NCBI GenBank assembly: GCA_016125475.1 | Contig: WGLR01000033.1 | Span: 1-64,000, forward strand | Source of the DNA: Betaproteobacteria bacterium | Lineage (GTDB): Bacteria > Pseudomonadota > Gammaproteobacteria > Burkholderiales > Ga0077523 | Length of the DNA: 64,000 bases | Direction of reading: 5' to 3' | In this document: piece by piece, positions 26,347-34,312 of the stretch | How the letters are laid out: the number at the start of each line of letters is the position of its first letter | How positions within the stretch are numbered: the stretch's first letter is position 1 | Notes under the pieces: model-generated | The model's input: the letters and a program-made list of their open reading frames with translations, nothing else | Told to the model about the DNA's origin: nothing | Database searches by the model: none | Made by a program: the position numbers and the translations under genes

Positions 26347-26492
26347 GCCGTCCCCCTGTCTCCTTCCGTTGCAGCGTTGTCCTGGCGCCGCGGCGCGAGC
26401 CTGGCGTGCCGGTCACCGGTGGTCGCGAACCCTGCCCGCGAGCAGCGGTCGCACGGTTATCATCTCACCGTTGACACCACGGCAACCGGATC

Positions 26493-27500
26493 ATGGCCCA
26501 TCATCCTCTGACTTCTCTCGACAGTGCCGGCACGGCCGGGGCGTTCCGCTACCTGGCCGGATCGGTCGAAACCTCCCTGTTCCGCAATGGCAAGGTGCTG
26601 ACCCGGCGCGACCGCGACGGCAGCGACGCCGGCACGGAAGGGGTCCTCGTGGACGAAAGGCAGGTGACGGTGCATGACGCCCGCACCCTTCACGGCGCGG
26701 ACGCACGCACGCTGACGGCGCACGGCTTCGAGCTTCTTCGGCACCCCATGGCGCACCCTTCGCTGGACTTCTTCGACCACGGGCAGGTCGTTTCGCAGTA
26801 CTACCCGGAGTGTGCCGAGATCATCCGGGCACACACCGGCGCCGCCCGGGTCTTCGCGTTCGACCACAACGTCCGGTCGGCAACGGGCAAGAAGAGCCAG
26901 AAGCGCATCACGGGAGGGCAGCAGGTCCAGGGGCCCGCGCACATCGTGCACGGCGACTACACCCTCACGAGTGCCCCGCAGCGCCTGCTGGACCTGACCG
27001 AACCTCCCCGGGTGAACGACACCCTTGCGTCCGTGCTCCCGCCCGGAAAGTCGCTGCTCGAACGGGGCGCCGTCGAGAAGGCCGTCGCCGAAGGCGGGCG
27101 TTTCGCGATCATCAACCTCTGGCGCAACATCGTCGCGGATCCTGTCGCCGTCTATCCCCTGGCGCTCTGCGACGGACGCACGGTCCAGCCGGACCAGCTC
27201 GTCGTGTTCGAGATCCACTATCACGACCGGATCGGAGAGAACTATTTCGCGAAGTACGCGACGACGCACGAGTGGTACTACTACCCGAACATGGTCCGGG
27301 AGGAAGCCCTGCTCATCAAGCAGTGGGATTCGGCCGGGGAACTCGCGCGTTCACGTGGCGCCCGTGCCGACGCCGCCGCGGCGGATCCCCACGCGCCGTG
27401 CACGTTCAGCTTCCACAGCGCGTTCGACGACCCGCTCACGCCGCCGGACGCACCTGACCGGTGGAGCATCGAGGTACGCTGTGCGGTGCTTTATGAGTGA
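26493..27500 (+). CDS. CmcJ/NvfI-family oxidoreductase
   Basis: The 335-residue soluble protein matches the family of cephamycin protein CmcJ and fungal NvfI: an N-terminal beta part (AFRYLAGSV near residue 20), FAFDHNVR at about 127, then the conserved AHIVHGDYT with the His-x-Asp pair that can bind Fe(II) in 2-oxoglutarate-type enzymes, and a late region INLWRNI ending with a Trp/Tyr-rich stretch (HEWYYYPNM). Family members modify secondary metabolites or aromatic compounds by oxidation or isomerisation. The partner may be the divergent SDR. Its stop is 39 bp from the stop of the convergent cyclase gene. The substrate cannot be inferred. Confidence 0.85.
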   Translation: MAHHPLTSLDSAGTAGAFRYLAGSVETSLFRNGKVLTRRDRDGSDAGTEGVLVDERQVTVHDARTLHGADARTLTAHGFELLRHPMAHPSLDFFDHGQVVSQYYPECAEIIRAHTGAARVFAFDHNVRSATGKKSQKRITGGQQVQGPAHIVHGDYTLTSAPQRLLDLTEPPRVNDTLASVLPPGKSLLERGAVEKAVAEGGRFAIINLWRNIVADPVAVYPLALCDGRTVQPDQLVVFEIHYHDRIGENYFAKYATTHEWYYYPNMVREEALLIKQWDSAGELARSRGARADAAAADPHAPCTFSFHSAFDDPLTPPDAPDRWSIEVRCAVLYE

Positions 27501-27539
27501 CGCGCGCCCGGCCCGAGAGGCAGGCTCCCCCGCAGGGGG

Positions 27540-28466
27540 CTAGCGGCAGTCGAACTCGAGACGCTCGCCCGCCGCGGTCCCGGGTACGCCGAGCGTGATG
27601 TATCCCTGCCCGTCGAGCAGGGCCTGGTCGCGGCGCAGCAGCTGCTCCCGCGCGCCTTCGACGTACAGGTACGTGCCGTTCGTCGATTCGTCGACGAGGA
27701 AATACTGATCGACCCGGCGCTCGATGCGCGCGTGCACCCGCGACGCCGTCCGTTCCGCGACGACGACGTCACAGGTGGCCGAACGGCCGACGGTCAGACT
27801 GTTGCGCCCGAGCGGAAACGCGATCTCCCGATCGGCGATGCGCAGGCTCAGGGAGCGCCGCCGAAACGCACGGGGCGATGTCCCCACGAGCTGGGTAGTC
27901 GACTCGTCCTCGTCCCAGATGAACTGGAACACCTGCATCGGGTCCGCCTTGCCCCGGACCGGCAGCGACGACAGATCGCGCCACGCCCCGCGGCCCTGTT
28001 CGGGCAGCGCCTCGACCGTCGCACCGGTCGCGTAGATCTGCCCGGACTTCGCGAGGCCTGCCAGCCGCGCCGCGACGTTCACGCAGTCTCCCCAGTAGTC
28101 GCCGTTGTCCTCCAGGACTGGCCCGTCGTGGAAACCGACGCGGATCCCCATGCGGATTCCCGACACCGGCGCCATCCCCGAGACGCGAACCTGCATGGTC
28201 TGCGCCGCGACGCTCGCCTGTGAAGGCGTGTCGAATGCGGCCATGACCTCGTCACCGATGCGCTTGACGACTTGCCCGCCGTTCTCCTTCACGACCGCCT
28301 GCAGGCCGTCCAGACACGCCTCGATGGCGCGGGCCGCCGGCCCGTCGCCGAGCGTCTCGTAGAGCGTGGTGCTGTCGGAGACGTCCGCGAAGAGGATCGT
28401 CCGGTGCCGGGGAACGAGCGTCATGAGGGGTGTCGCCCCCCGCGTCGATCGTCGGCTCGCGGACAT
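27540..28466 (-). CDS. Class III adenylate cyclase with C-terminal FHA domain
   Basis: Residues 20-190 form a complete cyclase catalytic domain: metal ligands Asp28 (FADVSDST) and Asp72 (KRIGDEV), adenine-selecting pair Lys68 and Asp123, and transition-state residues Asn130 and Arg134 (GDCVNVAARL). The Lys/Asp pair predicts ATP as substrate. Residues 205-305 are an FHA domain with the phosphothreonine-binding motifs GRSATCD, SRVHA and DESTNGTY. There is no membrane segment. The gene follows the Ser/Thr kinase gene by 85 bp on the same strand, so the FHA domain probably docks to a phosphorylated kinase or its substrate and couples it to cAMP synthesis. This coupling is inference. Confidence 0.93.
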   Translation of the reverse strand: MSASRRSTRGATPLMTLVPRHRTILFADVSDSTTLYETLGDGPAARAIEACLDGLQAVVKENGGQVVKRIGDEVMAAFDTPSQASVAAQTMQVRVSGMAPVSGIRMGIRVGFHDGPVLEDNGDYWGDCVNVAARLAGLAKSGQIYATGATVEALPEQGRGAWRDLSSLPVRGKADPMQVFQFIWDEDESTTQLVGTSPRAFRRRSLSLRIADREIAFPLGRNSLTVGRSATCDVVVAERTASRVHARIERRVDQYFLVDESTNGTYLYVEGAREQLLRRDQALLDGQGYITLGVPGTAAGERLEFDCR

Positions 28467-28551
28467 CCCGAGACTCCCCGCCCGGCAATCGTGCCCGCTC
28501 CGTGTGCGTGCCGGACGATCACGAGAACGAGGCTCGCTGCGAGGCGCCAGC

Positions 28552-29958
28552 TCATGACCGGCTCTCGACGGCCTTGCGAATGAACAGGCGTCTCTCGTTC
28601 CTGTCGTCGATCTCGTCCGCGATGAGCAGGTAGAGCTCGGTCTCGTCGCGTGCCTTCTGGGCCGCTCGCTTCACGACGACCTTCGCGAGCGGTCCGAGAT
28701 GCCGCGCAAGCATCAGCTCCGCGCGTGCAAGCACCGCCTCGTCGAAACGCGTTGCAGCAGGCGCGCTCGGCATCGAGGGGGAGCGCCCCGATGACGGCCT
28801 GGAGTTCACCGGAGCAGAGGTCTCGCCGCCGGTGTGCCGGCGCACGAACTTCGCGCGCGCATCGGCGTCGCCGATCTCGCTGCCGACCGCTTCAACGAGC
28901 TGTGCGACGGTGCGCGCGCTCCGGGCCGCGCTCCTCACGATGACGGTCGCGATCGGGCCGATGTGCTTCGCGAGGTCGGCTTCGATCACCCCGATCGTCG
29001 CGGACTCGATCCCCGCACCGATCCCGGTGTCGTCGGGCGCGGCGCCACCACCGCGTCCGTCGAGTGCGACCGTCGCCCCGGGTGGCGCGACGTTCGGGTC
29101 GCCGTAAAGGGCTGCCTTGACGTCCGCGACACTCTGGGGTCGCTCGGCCTCGTCGCTGGCCAGCATCCAGTCGATCGTGCGCAGCAGCACGTCGCTGTAG
29201 CGACCCCGATCGCCTGCGCGGGTCGCGGGCGGCATCGTGTCTTCACGGATCCGGGCGGTGGCCTCGAGGGGCCGGGTGCCCGTGACCGTCCAGTAGAGCA
29301 CGCCGCCCAGGGCATAGAGATCGGTCCACGGCCCCTGACGACCCTGGGTGTGGTACTGCTCGAGCGGGGCATAACCGGGTGTCACGATCGCGGTCAGATC
29401 CCGACTTCCCTGCGCGCGCGCGGATCCGAAGTCGAGCAGTACCGGCGCCCCGTCCTGCTGGATGAAGATGTTGGCGGGCTTGATGTCGCGGTGGAGGATG
29501 CCGGCGGCGTGCACGACGCCCAGACCGTCCAGCACGGGAACGATCAGCGCGCGCACGTCGGGCTCGGAGAGGGGTCGACGGCCGTCGACCCAGTCGCTGA
29601 GCGGCTGCCCGGCCACGAATTCCATGACCATGTAGGCCGTGGCGTTCGCCTGGAAGAACCGCATGACCCGGACGATGTTCGGATGGCGGAACGACGCGAG
29701 CGTGCGGGACTCCTCGACGAAGCGCTCCAGCCCCCACCGGAAGGTTTCGGCGTGGCCGTCGGAACGCGGTCGCACGGACTGGTCCCGCGCGCGCGTCGCC
29801 ATGTCCGCGGGCAGGAACTCCTTGATCGCCACGCGCAGGTTGAGATTCGCGTCCGTCGCGAGATAGGTGAGGCCGAAGCCCCCGACGCCCAGCGTGCTCT
29901 CGATGCGGTACTCGTGGAGACCGTATCCGCTCGGAAGGGCGATGTCGGCGGCGTCCAT
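28552..29958 (-). CDS. Eukaryotic-like Ser/Thr protein kinase with duplicated C-terminal domain
   Basis: Residues 14-285 are a full kinase: glycine loop LGVGGFG, Lys46 in VAIK, HRDIKPAN at 157-164 and DFG at 176-178, followed by the activation segment TPGYAPLEQY. There is no transmembrane helix, so it is cytosolic. After a linker, two homologous repeats of about 50 residues follow (323-373 with AKHIGPIATVIVRSAARSA; 410-461 with ARHLGPLAKVVVKRAAQKA), joined by a Pro/Ser-rich stretch. The repeats are helical and carry a His-x-Gly-Pro core. The reading frame also allows a GTG one codon earlier (29961). It sits between the heme sensor gene (25 bp upstream) and the FHA-cyclase gene. Confidence 0.93.
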   Translation of the reverse strand: MDAADIALPSGYGLHEYRIESTLGVGGFGLTYLATDANLNLRVAIKEFLPADMATRARDQSVRPRSDGHAETFRWGLERFVEESRTLASFRHPNIVRVMRFFQANATAYMVMEFVAGQPLSDWVDGRRPLSEPDVRALIVPVLDGLGVVHAAGILHRDIKPANIFIQQDGAPVLLDFGSARAQGSRDLTAIVTPGYAPLEQYHTQGRQGPWTDLYALGGVLYWTVTGTRPLEATARIREDTMPPATRAGDRGRYSDVLLRTIDWMLASDEAERPQSVADVKAALYGDPNVAPPGATVALDGRGGGAAPDDTGIGAGIESATIGVIEADLAKHIGPIATVIVRSAARSARTVAQLVEAVGSEIGDADARAKFVRRHTGGETSAPVNSRPSSGRSPSMPSAPAATRFDEAVLARAELMLARHLGPLAKVVVKRAAQKARDETELYLLIADEIDDRNERRLFIRKAVESRS

Positions 29959-29983
29959 CACTGCGCGTCGGCCGCGGGCGCGG

Positions 29984-30853
29984 CTACTCGCCGATCATGC
30001 GCATCGCCTTCTCGAGGCTGCGGCGCATTCGGTTGAAGGACTGGCCGAGCAGCGACATCTCGTCGCGCCCGGTCTCGTCGAATTCCGGAATGTCCGTCTC
30101 GCCCATCGAGACCCGATCGGCCGCAGCGGACATCCGCGTGACAGGTCTCACGATGAGCAGCGAGAGCATGACGTTGAGGATCACGAACAGCACGACGAAG
30201 ATGGCCGCGAGAGAACCCATGAACGTGAGGAACACGCGATTGGCGTTGCGCACCGGCAGCGTCATCGGCACCGAGACGATCTGCGCGCCGATGACCTCGC
30301 CCTTGGACCACCCGAATCCGTTGCCGGGTCCGTAGAGCCTGACCATGGCGGGCGGTGCACTGTCCGGAACGGAATGGCACGACAGGCAGGCGGCGTCGTT
30401 CACGCGGAGCGGTCGGGCCAGGTAGAGGGAGGGTCCGAGTTCCGTGTCGCGGACGCCGGAGATCTCCCTGCGCGAGCCGTCGTTGCGGAACGCGTTCACA
30501 ATGTCCGCTTCCCAGTCCACCGCGCGGTCGGCCGGGTTGGTGGGGTTGAGTGTCGCTTCCTTGTAGCTGTAGTCCGCGTAGGTGGCACGCAGCCGGCGCA
30601 TGATCTCGTGCGCCGCGAAGGCGGGCACGCTCTCCTTCAGGAACTCCCCGTCCACCTTGCGCAGTTTGGCGCGGACGTCCTCGACGGTGTAGGCGCGCAT
30701 CGCGAGCGCCGCCACCATCATCACGCCCGCGTTGCGCAGCACTTCCTCCTCCGCCGTCCGGTGCAGCAGCCGGTAGGAAACGGTACCCGAGATCCCGAGA
30801 CCGAGCGCGAACACGACGAGCAGAACGACGTTGAACTTGAGGCGCAGTCCCAA
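29984..30853 (-). CDS. DUF3365 periplasmic c-type heme sensor with HAMP domain
   Basis: The 289-residue protein has a membrane helix (about 7-30), a periplasmic DUF3365 domain (31-205) with one c-type heme site CLSCH (156-160), a second helix (208-235) and a short HAMP linker (236-285) at the C-terminus. DUF3365/Tll0287-like domains bind heme and are thought to sense redox state or gases. There is no own output domain, so the HAMP part must pass the signal to another protein. The kinase gene that follows 25 bp downstream is the obvious partner. The start is TTG at 30853, supported by a GGAGGG site 7 nt upstream. Confidence 0.92.
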   Translation of the reverse strand: MGLRLKFNVVLLVVFALGLGISGTVSYRLLHRTAEEEVLRNAGVMMVAALAMRAYTVEDVRAKLRKVDGEFLKESVPAFAAHEIMRRLRATYADYSYKEATLNPTNPADRAVDWEADIVNAFRNDGSRREISGVRDTELGPSLYLARPLRVNDAACLSCHSVPDSAPPAMVRLYGPGNGFGWSKGEVIGAQIVSVPMTLPVRNANRVFLTFMGSLAAIFVVLFVILNVMLSLLIVRPVTRMSAAADRVSMGETDIPEFDETGRDEMSLLGQSFNRMRRSLEKAMRMIGE

Positions 30854-30887
30854 GGTGTTTCCCTCCGATCACGACGGGCGCGGCGGC

Positions 30888-30893
30888 ATTATA
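30888..30893 (-). promoter_or_regulatory. Candidate -10 box upstream of the heme sensor operon
   Basis: On the minus strand a perfect TATAAT lies 35 bp before the TTG start of the DUF3365 gene, in an otherwise very GC-rich intergenic stretch. No good -35 hexamer is found 16-18 bp upstream, so an activator or alternative sigma factor may be needed. Confidence 0.45.
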
Positions 30894-30961
30894 GGCGCCG
30901 CCTCGCCCGGCGACCACGACGGCTGCCGGCGCTCGGTCCGCGCGACGTTCAGGCTACTGGA

Positions 30962-31381
30962 TCAGCCCGCAAGCGTCGCGAGCCGCGAGGCGACGAAGTC
31001 TGTGACGGCCTGATCTTCCTCGGACTTGAGCCCGCTCACGCCGACCGCGCCGACGAGGGTGCCGTCCGCGGTCTTGAGCGGAGACCCGCCCGGCAGTGCC
31101 GTGAGCAGCGGGTCACAGAAATAGGCGGCCTCGATCTTCTCCTTGTGGAGTCGTTCGAGGAACGCCTGGGTGGTCACCCCCATGCGCGCACTGCTGTAGG
31201 CCTTGCCCTGGGCGATCTGGACACTGCGCACGGGGGAGCCCGGCATGCGTGCGAAGGCGAGCAGGAAACCCTTGTCGTCGCACACCGCCACGCAGATGGG
31301 ACGGCCGAAGTCTTCGGTTGCCTTCTGCATCGCGTGCGCAACGAGTTGCTGTGCCCTTTCCAGATCCAGTGTCTGCATCAT
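30962..31381 (-). CDS. GlcG/HbpS-like heme-degrading or heme-binding protein
   Basis: A 139-residue single-domain protein of the GlcG/HbpS/PduO-C family, with the pattern ICVAVCDDKGFLLAFARMPG, SVQIAQGKAYSSARMG and the Gly-rich LPGGSPL, then GAVGVSG. No signal peptide is present, so this member stays in the cytoplasm. HbpS of Streptomyces binds heme and takes part in redox sensing; other members are of unknown function. It lies 108 bp upstream of the heme sensor/kinase/cyclase operon on the same strand and could join it functionally. It is divergent from the second PQQ dehydrogenase-like gene. Confidence 0.88.
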   Translation of the reverse strand: MMQTLDLERAQQLVAHAMQKATEDFGRPICVAVCDDKGFLLAFARMPGSPVRSVQIAQGKAYSSARMGVTTQAFLERLHKEKIEAAYFCDPLLTALPGGSPLKTADGTLVGAVGVSGLKSEEDQAVTDFVASRLATLAG

Positions 31382-31544
31382 GAGTACTCCCGTCGAAGAA
31401 TTGATCGATCGCGCGATTCTACAAAAGGTGACGACGCCAGCCCCCTCCGGGTCGTCCGGGTGCCCGCCACGCCACTGTTAACATGACCCAGGGTTCCACG
31501 GTGATCCCGTGGTCCGACGACACCGCCACAGGAGGAGCCACACC

Positions 31545-33341
31545 ATGCGTCACGCCCTTCTTGCCGCCCTCGTGCTCGCGTGCGCGCTACCTGCCCACGC
31601 CGACACGAGCCCTGTCGACGACGCGCGTCTGCTGCGCGCGGACGCCGACCACGCCGACTGGCTCACCTACGGGCGCGACTACGCGAACCGTCGCTTCTCG
31701 CCCCTCGCGCAGATCAATAGGGGCAACGTGGGCCGCCTCGCACCGGCCTGGACCTTCCATTCGGGCGTCAAGGCGACGTTCGAGGCCAGCCCGATCGTCG
31801 TCGACGGCGTCATGTACGTGTCGCTCCCGTTCGATCACGTCGTCGCACTCGATGCCGCCACGGGACGGGAGATCTGGCGGTACAGGCACGACCGCCACAC
31901 GAAACGGATGTGCTGCGGACCCGCGAATCGCGGCGTGGCCGTTGCCTACGGCAAGGTCTTCATCGGCACGGTGGACGCCCGGCTGATCGCGCTGGATCAG
32001 CGTACCGGCAGGCCGGTCTGGGACATCCCGCTCGTCGACGACCTCCACGGCACGACCGAACACAAGGACCAGCTCGGCGCGAACGACCCGCTGCGGCAGA
32101 GCACGGTGGCGGGCTCGACCGGCGTCGGCGCGAACATGGCCCCGCTCGTGTATCGCGGCAAGGTCGTCATCGGCATCACGGGTGTCGGCTACGGACTGCA
32201 CCTGGACTCCGACCGCCCCGGCGCGCCGCTGGGCGCGGTGGTCGGCATCGCCGGGCAGAGTCAGCGGGCCGGCTTCTACGCGGCGTTCGACGCGGAGACC
32301 GGAAAGAGGCTGTGGCAGTTCGACTCGACGCCGAAGTCGGGCTGGGCGGGGGACTTTCGCGCGACGACGCCCGGCGGCGAAGCACTCCATCGCGACCTCG
32401 CGAACGAGCGCGCGAACCTGAACAAGTACCCGGATGCCGCCCGGGAGGGCGGCGGCTCGGCGTGGACGACGCCCGCGTTCGATCCCGACACGAACACGCT
32501 GTTCGTCGGCATCGGAAATCCGTCTCCGCAGATGGACGACGAAACCCGGCCGGGCGACAACCTCTACACGGTGTCTCTCGTGGCACTGGACGCCGACACC
32601 GGGGCCCTGAAGTGGTACTGCCAGTTCGTGCCGCACGATCTCTGGGGCTACGACGTCGCGAGCCCGCCCGTGCTGCTGGACGTCCCGACCCGGGAAGGCA
32701 TGGTGCCGGCCGTCGGTCATGCGGGCAAGACCGGCTGGTGGTACGTGGTCGACCGCCGGACGGGACGCCTGCTCTACAAGTCGCCGGACCTCGTTCCGCA
32801 CTCGAACATGTTCGCGCGCCCCACCGAGCAGGGCGTCGACATCGCACCGGGCGGAGCCGGCGGCGTGAGCTGGTCCCCCCTCGCCCTCGACCCCCGAACG
32901 GGGCTCGCCTACATCGCCGCACTGCACTGGCCGATGCGCTACACGGTGACCGAGATTCCCGCGACCGACGACAAGCCTGCGGTGCGTTACACGAAGCTCG
33001 AACCCGCGGGAGGTCCGCGATGGGGCGTCCTGAGCGCGGTCGACACGCGTGCGGAAGGCAGGATCGTCTGGCAGGTCCGGACGCCGGAACCCCTCATGGG
33101 CGGCGTGCTCGCGACGGCCGGCAACCTGATTTTCACGGGAGAAGGCGATGGCAGCTTCCGGGCCTACGACGCCGCCTCGGGCAAGGTGCTCTGGACACAC
33201 CGCACCGAGGCCGGCGCGAACGCGCCGCCCGTGACCTACGAGGTCGACGGACGGCAGTACGTCGCGGTGGCGGCCGGCGGCAACCAGCTCTTCGGCTTCA
33301 CCCGGGGAGACGCGATCGAGGTCTTCGCGCTGCCGGAATAG
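31545..33341 (+). CDS. PQQ-dependent dehydrogenase-like eight-bladed propeller protein (second copy, atypical)
   Basis: A 598-residue periplasmic protein with signal peptide MRHALLAALVLACALPAHA. The ATG at 31545 follows AGGAGG; the open frame begins 12 codons earlier but without a ribosome site. Propeller motifs are clear (DWLTYGRDYANRRFSPLAQI, GDNLYTVSLVALDADTGALK). It has the vicinal Cys pair (MCCGPANRG) and a Trp at the PQQ-stacking position (GGGSAWTTP). The catalytic loop reads HDLWGYD, with Gly where the catalytic Asp is expected, and the metal-ligand Glu position looks like Gln (AGQSQRAG). It may therefore be a divergent subgroup with different chemistry. No electron-acceptor cytochrome is adjacent. 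Confidence 0.87.
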   Translation: MRHALLAALVLACALPAHADTSPVDDARLLRADADHADWLTYGRDYANRRFSPLAQINRGNVGRLAPAWTFHSGVKATFEASPIVVDGVMYVSLPFDHVVALDAATGREIWRYRHDRHTKRMCCGPANRGVAVAYGKVFIGTVDARLIALDQRTGRPVWDIPLVDDLHGTTEHKDQLGANDPLRQSTVAGSTGVGANMAPLVYRGKVVIGITGVGYGLHLDSDRPGAPLGAVVGIAGQSQRAGFYAAFDAETGKRLWQFDSTPKSGWAGDFRATTPGGEALHRDLANERANLNKYPDAAREGGGSAWTTPAFDPDTNTLFVGIGNPSPQMDDETRPGDNLYTVSLVALDADTGALKWYCQFVPHDLWGYDVASPPVLLDVPTREGMVPAVGHAGKTGWWYVVDRRTGRLLYKSPDLVPHSNMFARPTEQGVDIAPGGAGGVSWSPLALDPRTGLAYIAALHWPMRYTVTEIPATDDKPAVRYTKLEPAGGPRWGVLSAVDTRAEGRIVWQVRTPEPLMGGVLATAGNLIFTGEGDGSFRAYDAASGKVLWTHRTEAGANAPPVTYEVDGRQYVAVAAGGNQLFGFTRGDAIEVFALPE

Positions 33342-33364
33342 GTCGCGCGTCACCGGACGCAGTC

Positions 33365-33390
33365 GTTCCCCCGGCCCCTGCCGGGGGAAC
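33365..33390. terminator. Strong hairpin between convergent genes
   Basis: A perfect 10-bp inverted repeat GTTCCCCCGG/CCGGGGGAAC with a 6-nt loop lies 23 bp after the PQQ dehydrogenase-like stop and 6 bp before the convergent sulfurtransferase stop. It can serve both strands. There is no U-tract. Confidence 0.55.
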
Positions 33391-33396
33391 GCCGCG

Positions 33397-34251
33397 CTAC
33401 GGATTCGCGGACGCCACGGGCAGGTCCGTGCGCCGCCCCCATTCGTCCCACGAGCCGTCGTAGACGCGCCAGCGGTCGTTGCCGGTCAGGTGCAGACCGA
33501 GAGCCAGGATGCACGCGGTGAGGCCGGAGCCGCAGGTGAGCGTGACAGGGCGGTCCCCGGTGATGCCCGCGGCAGCGATGCGCCGGCGGATCTCGTCGGG
33601 CGGAAGGAACCTGCGGGTCTGCGGATCGAGCAGTTCCGCCCAGTAGAGGTTCACGCTGTTCGGGATGTGGCCCGCGCGCGTGCCGGGATAGCGGTCCTGC
33701 TCGGTCCCCGCGAACCGGCCGGGCGTGCGCGCGTCGAGAATCTGCTCCCGCTGCGTCGTCGATGCCTCGAGCACGTCCGGCCAGAAGGCAGCGAGGTGTC
33801 GCCCCTCGCCGGGCTCGAACGTCGCGGGCGTGACGGTCACTTCCCCGGCATCGGTGGGCAGCCCCTCGAGCTTCCACGCCTTGAGACCTCCGTCGAGGAT
33901 CGACACGTTGTCGTAGCCGTAGTGGCGGAACAGCCACCACACGCGCGCGGCGCTGTAGAGCCCGGGCGTGTCGTAGGCGACGACGTGCGTGCGGTTGTCG
34001 ATCCCGAGCGCCCCCATCTCCCGCGCGAACTTCTCGCGCGATGGCAGCTTGCGGCGCAGGGGGTTGTCGGGATCCGCCACGCGCTCGAAGTCCAGAAAGA
34101 CCGCGCCGGGAATGTGTTCGGCGCGATACTCCGCCGCCGCGTCGCGTCCCGTGTCGGGAAGGTGGACCGTCGCATCGACGATGCGCAGACCGGAATCGTT
34201 CAGGTGCTCGTTCAGCCAGGTCGTGCCGACCACGGGACCCGGATATGTCAT
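33397..34251 (-). CDS. sseA: 3-mercaptopyruvate/thiosulfate sulfurtransferase (two rhodanese domains)
   Basis: The 284-residue protein has an inactive N-terminal rhodanese domain (1-145) and an active C-terminal one with the loop CGSGLTA holding the catalytic Cys. The CGSGxTA loop is typical of 3-mercaptopyruvate sulfurtransferases, whereas thiosulfate enzymes usually have CRKGVT. The N-terminal signature AEYRAEHIPGAVFLDFE is also standard. Length fits SseA (about 280). The ATG at 34251 has GAGGAGG upstream. It is 61 bp downstream of the SDR gene on the same strand. It moves sulfur to cyanide or thiols in the cytoplasm. Confidence 0.92.
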   Translation of the reverse strand: MTYPGPVVGTTWLNEHLNDSGLRIVDATVHLPDTGRDAAAEYRAEHIPGAVFLDFERVADPDNPLRRKLPSREKFAREMGALGIDNRTHVVAYDTPGLYSAARVWWLFRHYGYDNVSILDGGLKAWKLEGLPTDAGEVTVTPATFEPGEGRHLAAFWPDVLEASTTQREQILDARTPGRFAGTEQDRYPGTRAGHIPNSVNLYWAELLDPQTRRFLPPDEIRRRIAAAGITGDRPVTLTCGSGLTACILALGLHLTGNDRWRVYDGSWDEWGRRTDLPVASANP

Positions 34252-34312
34252 GGACTGCCTCCTCTTCTGTCGTATTGCGTCTGGCGCCCGGCGACGAGCG
34301 CCGGGACGGCGC

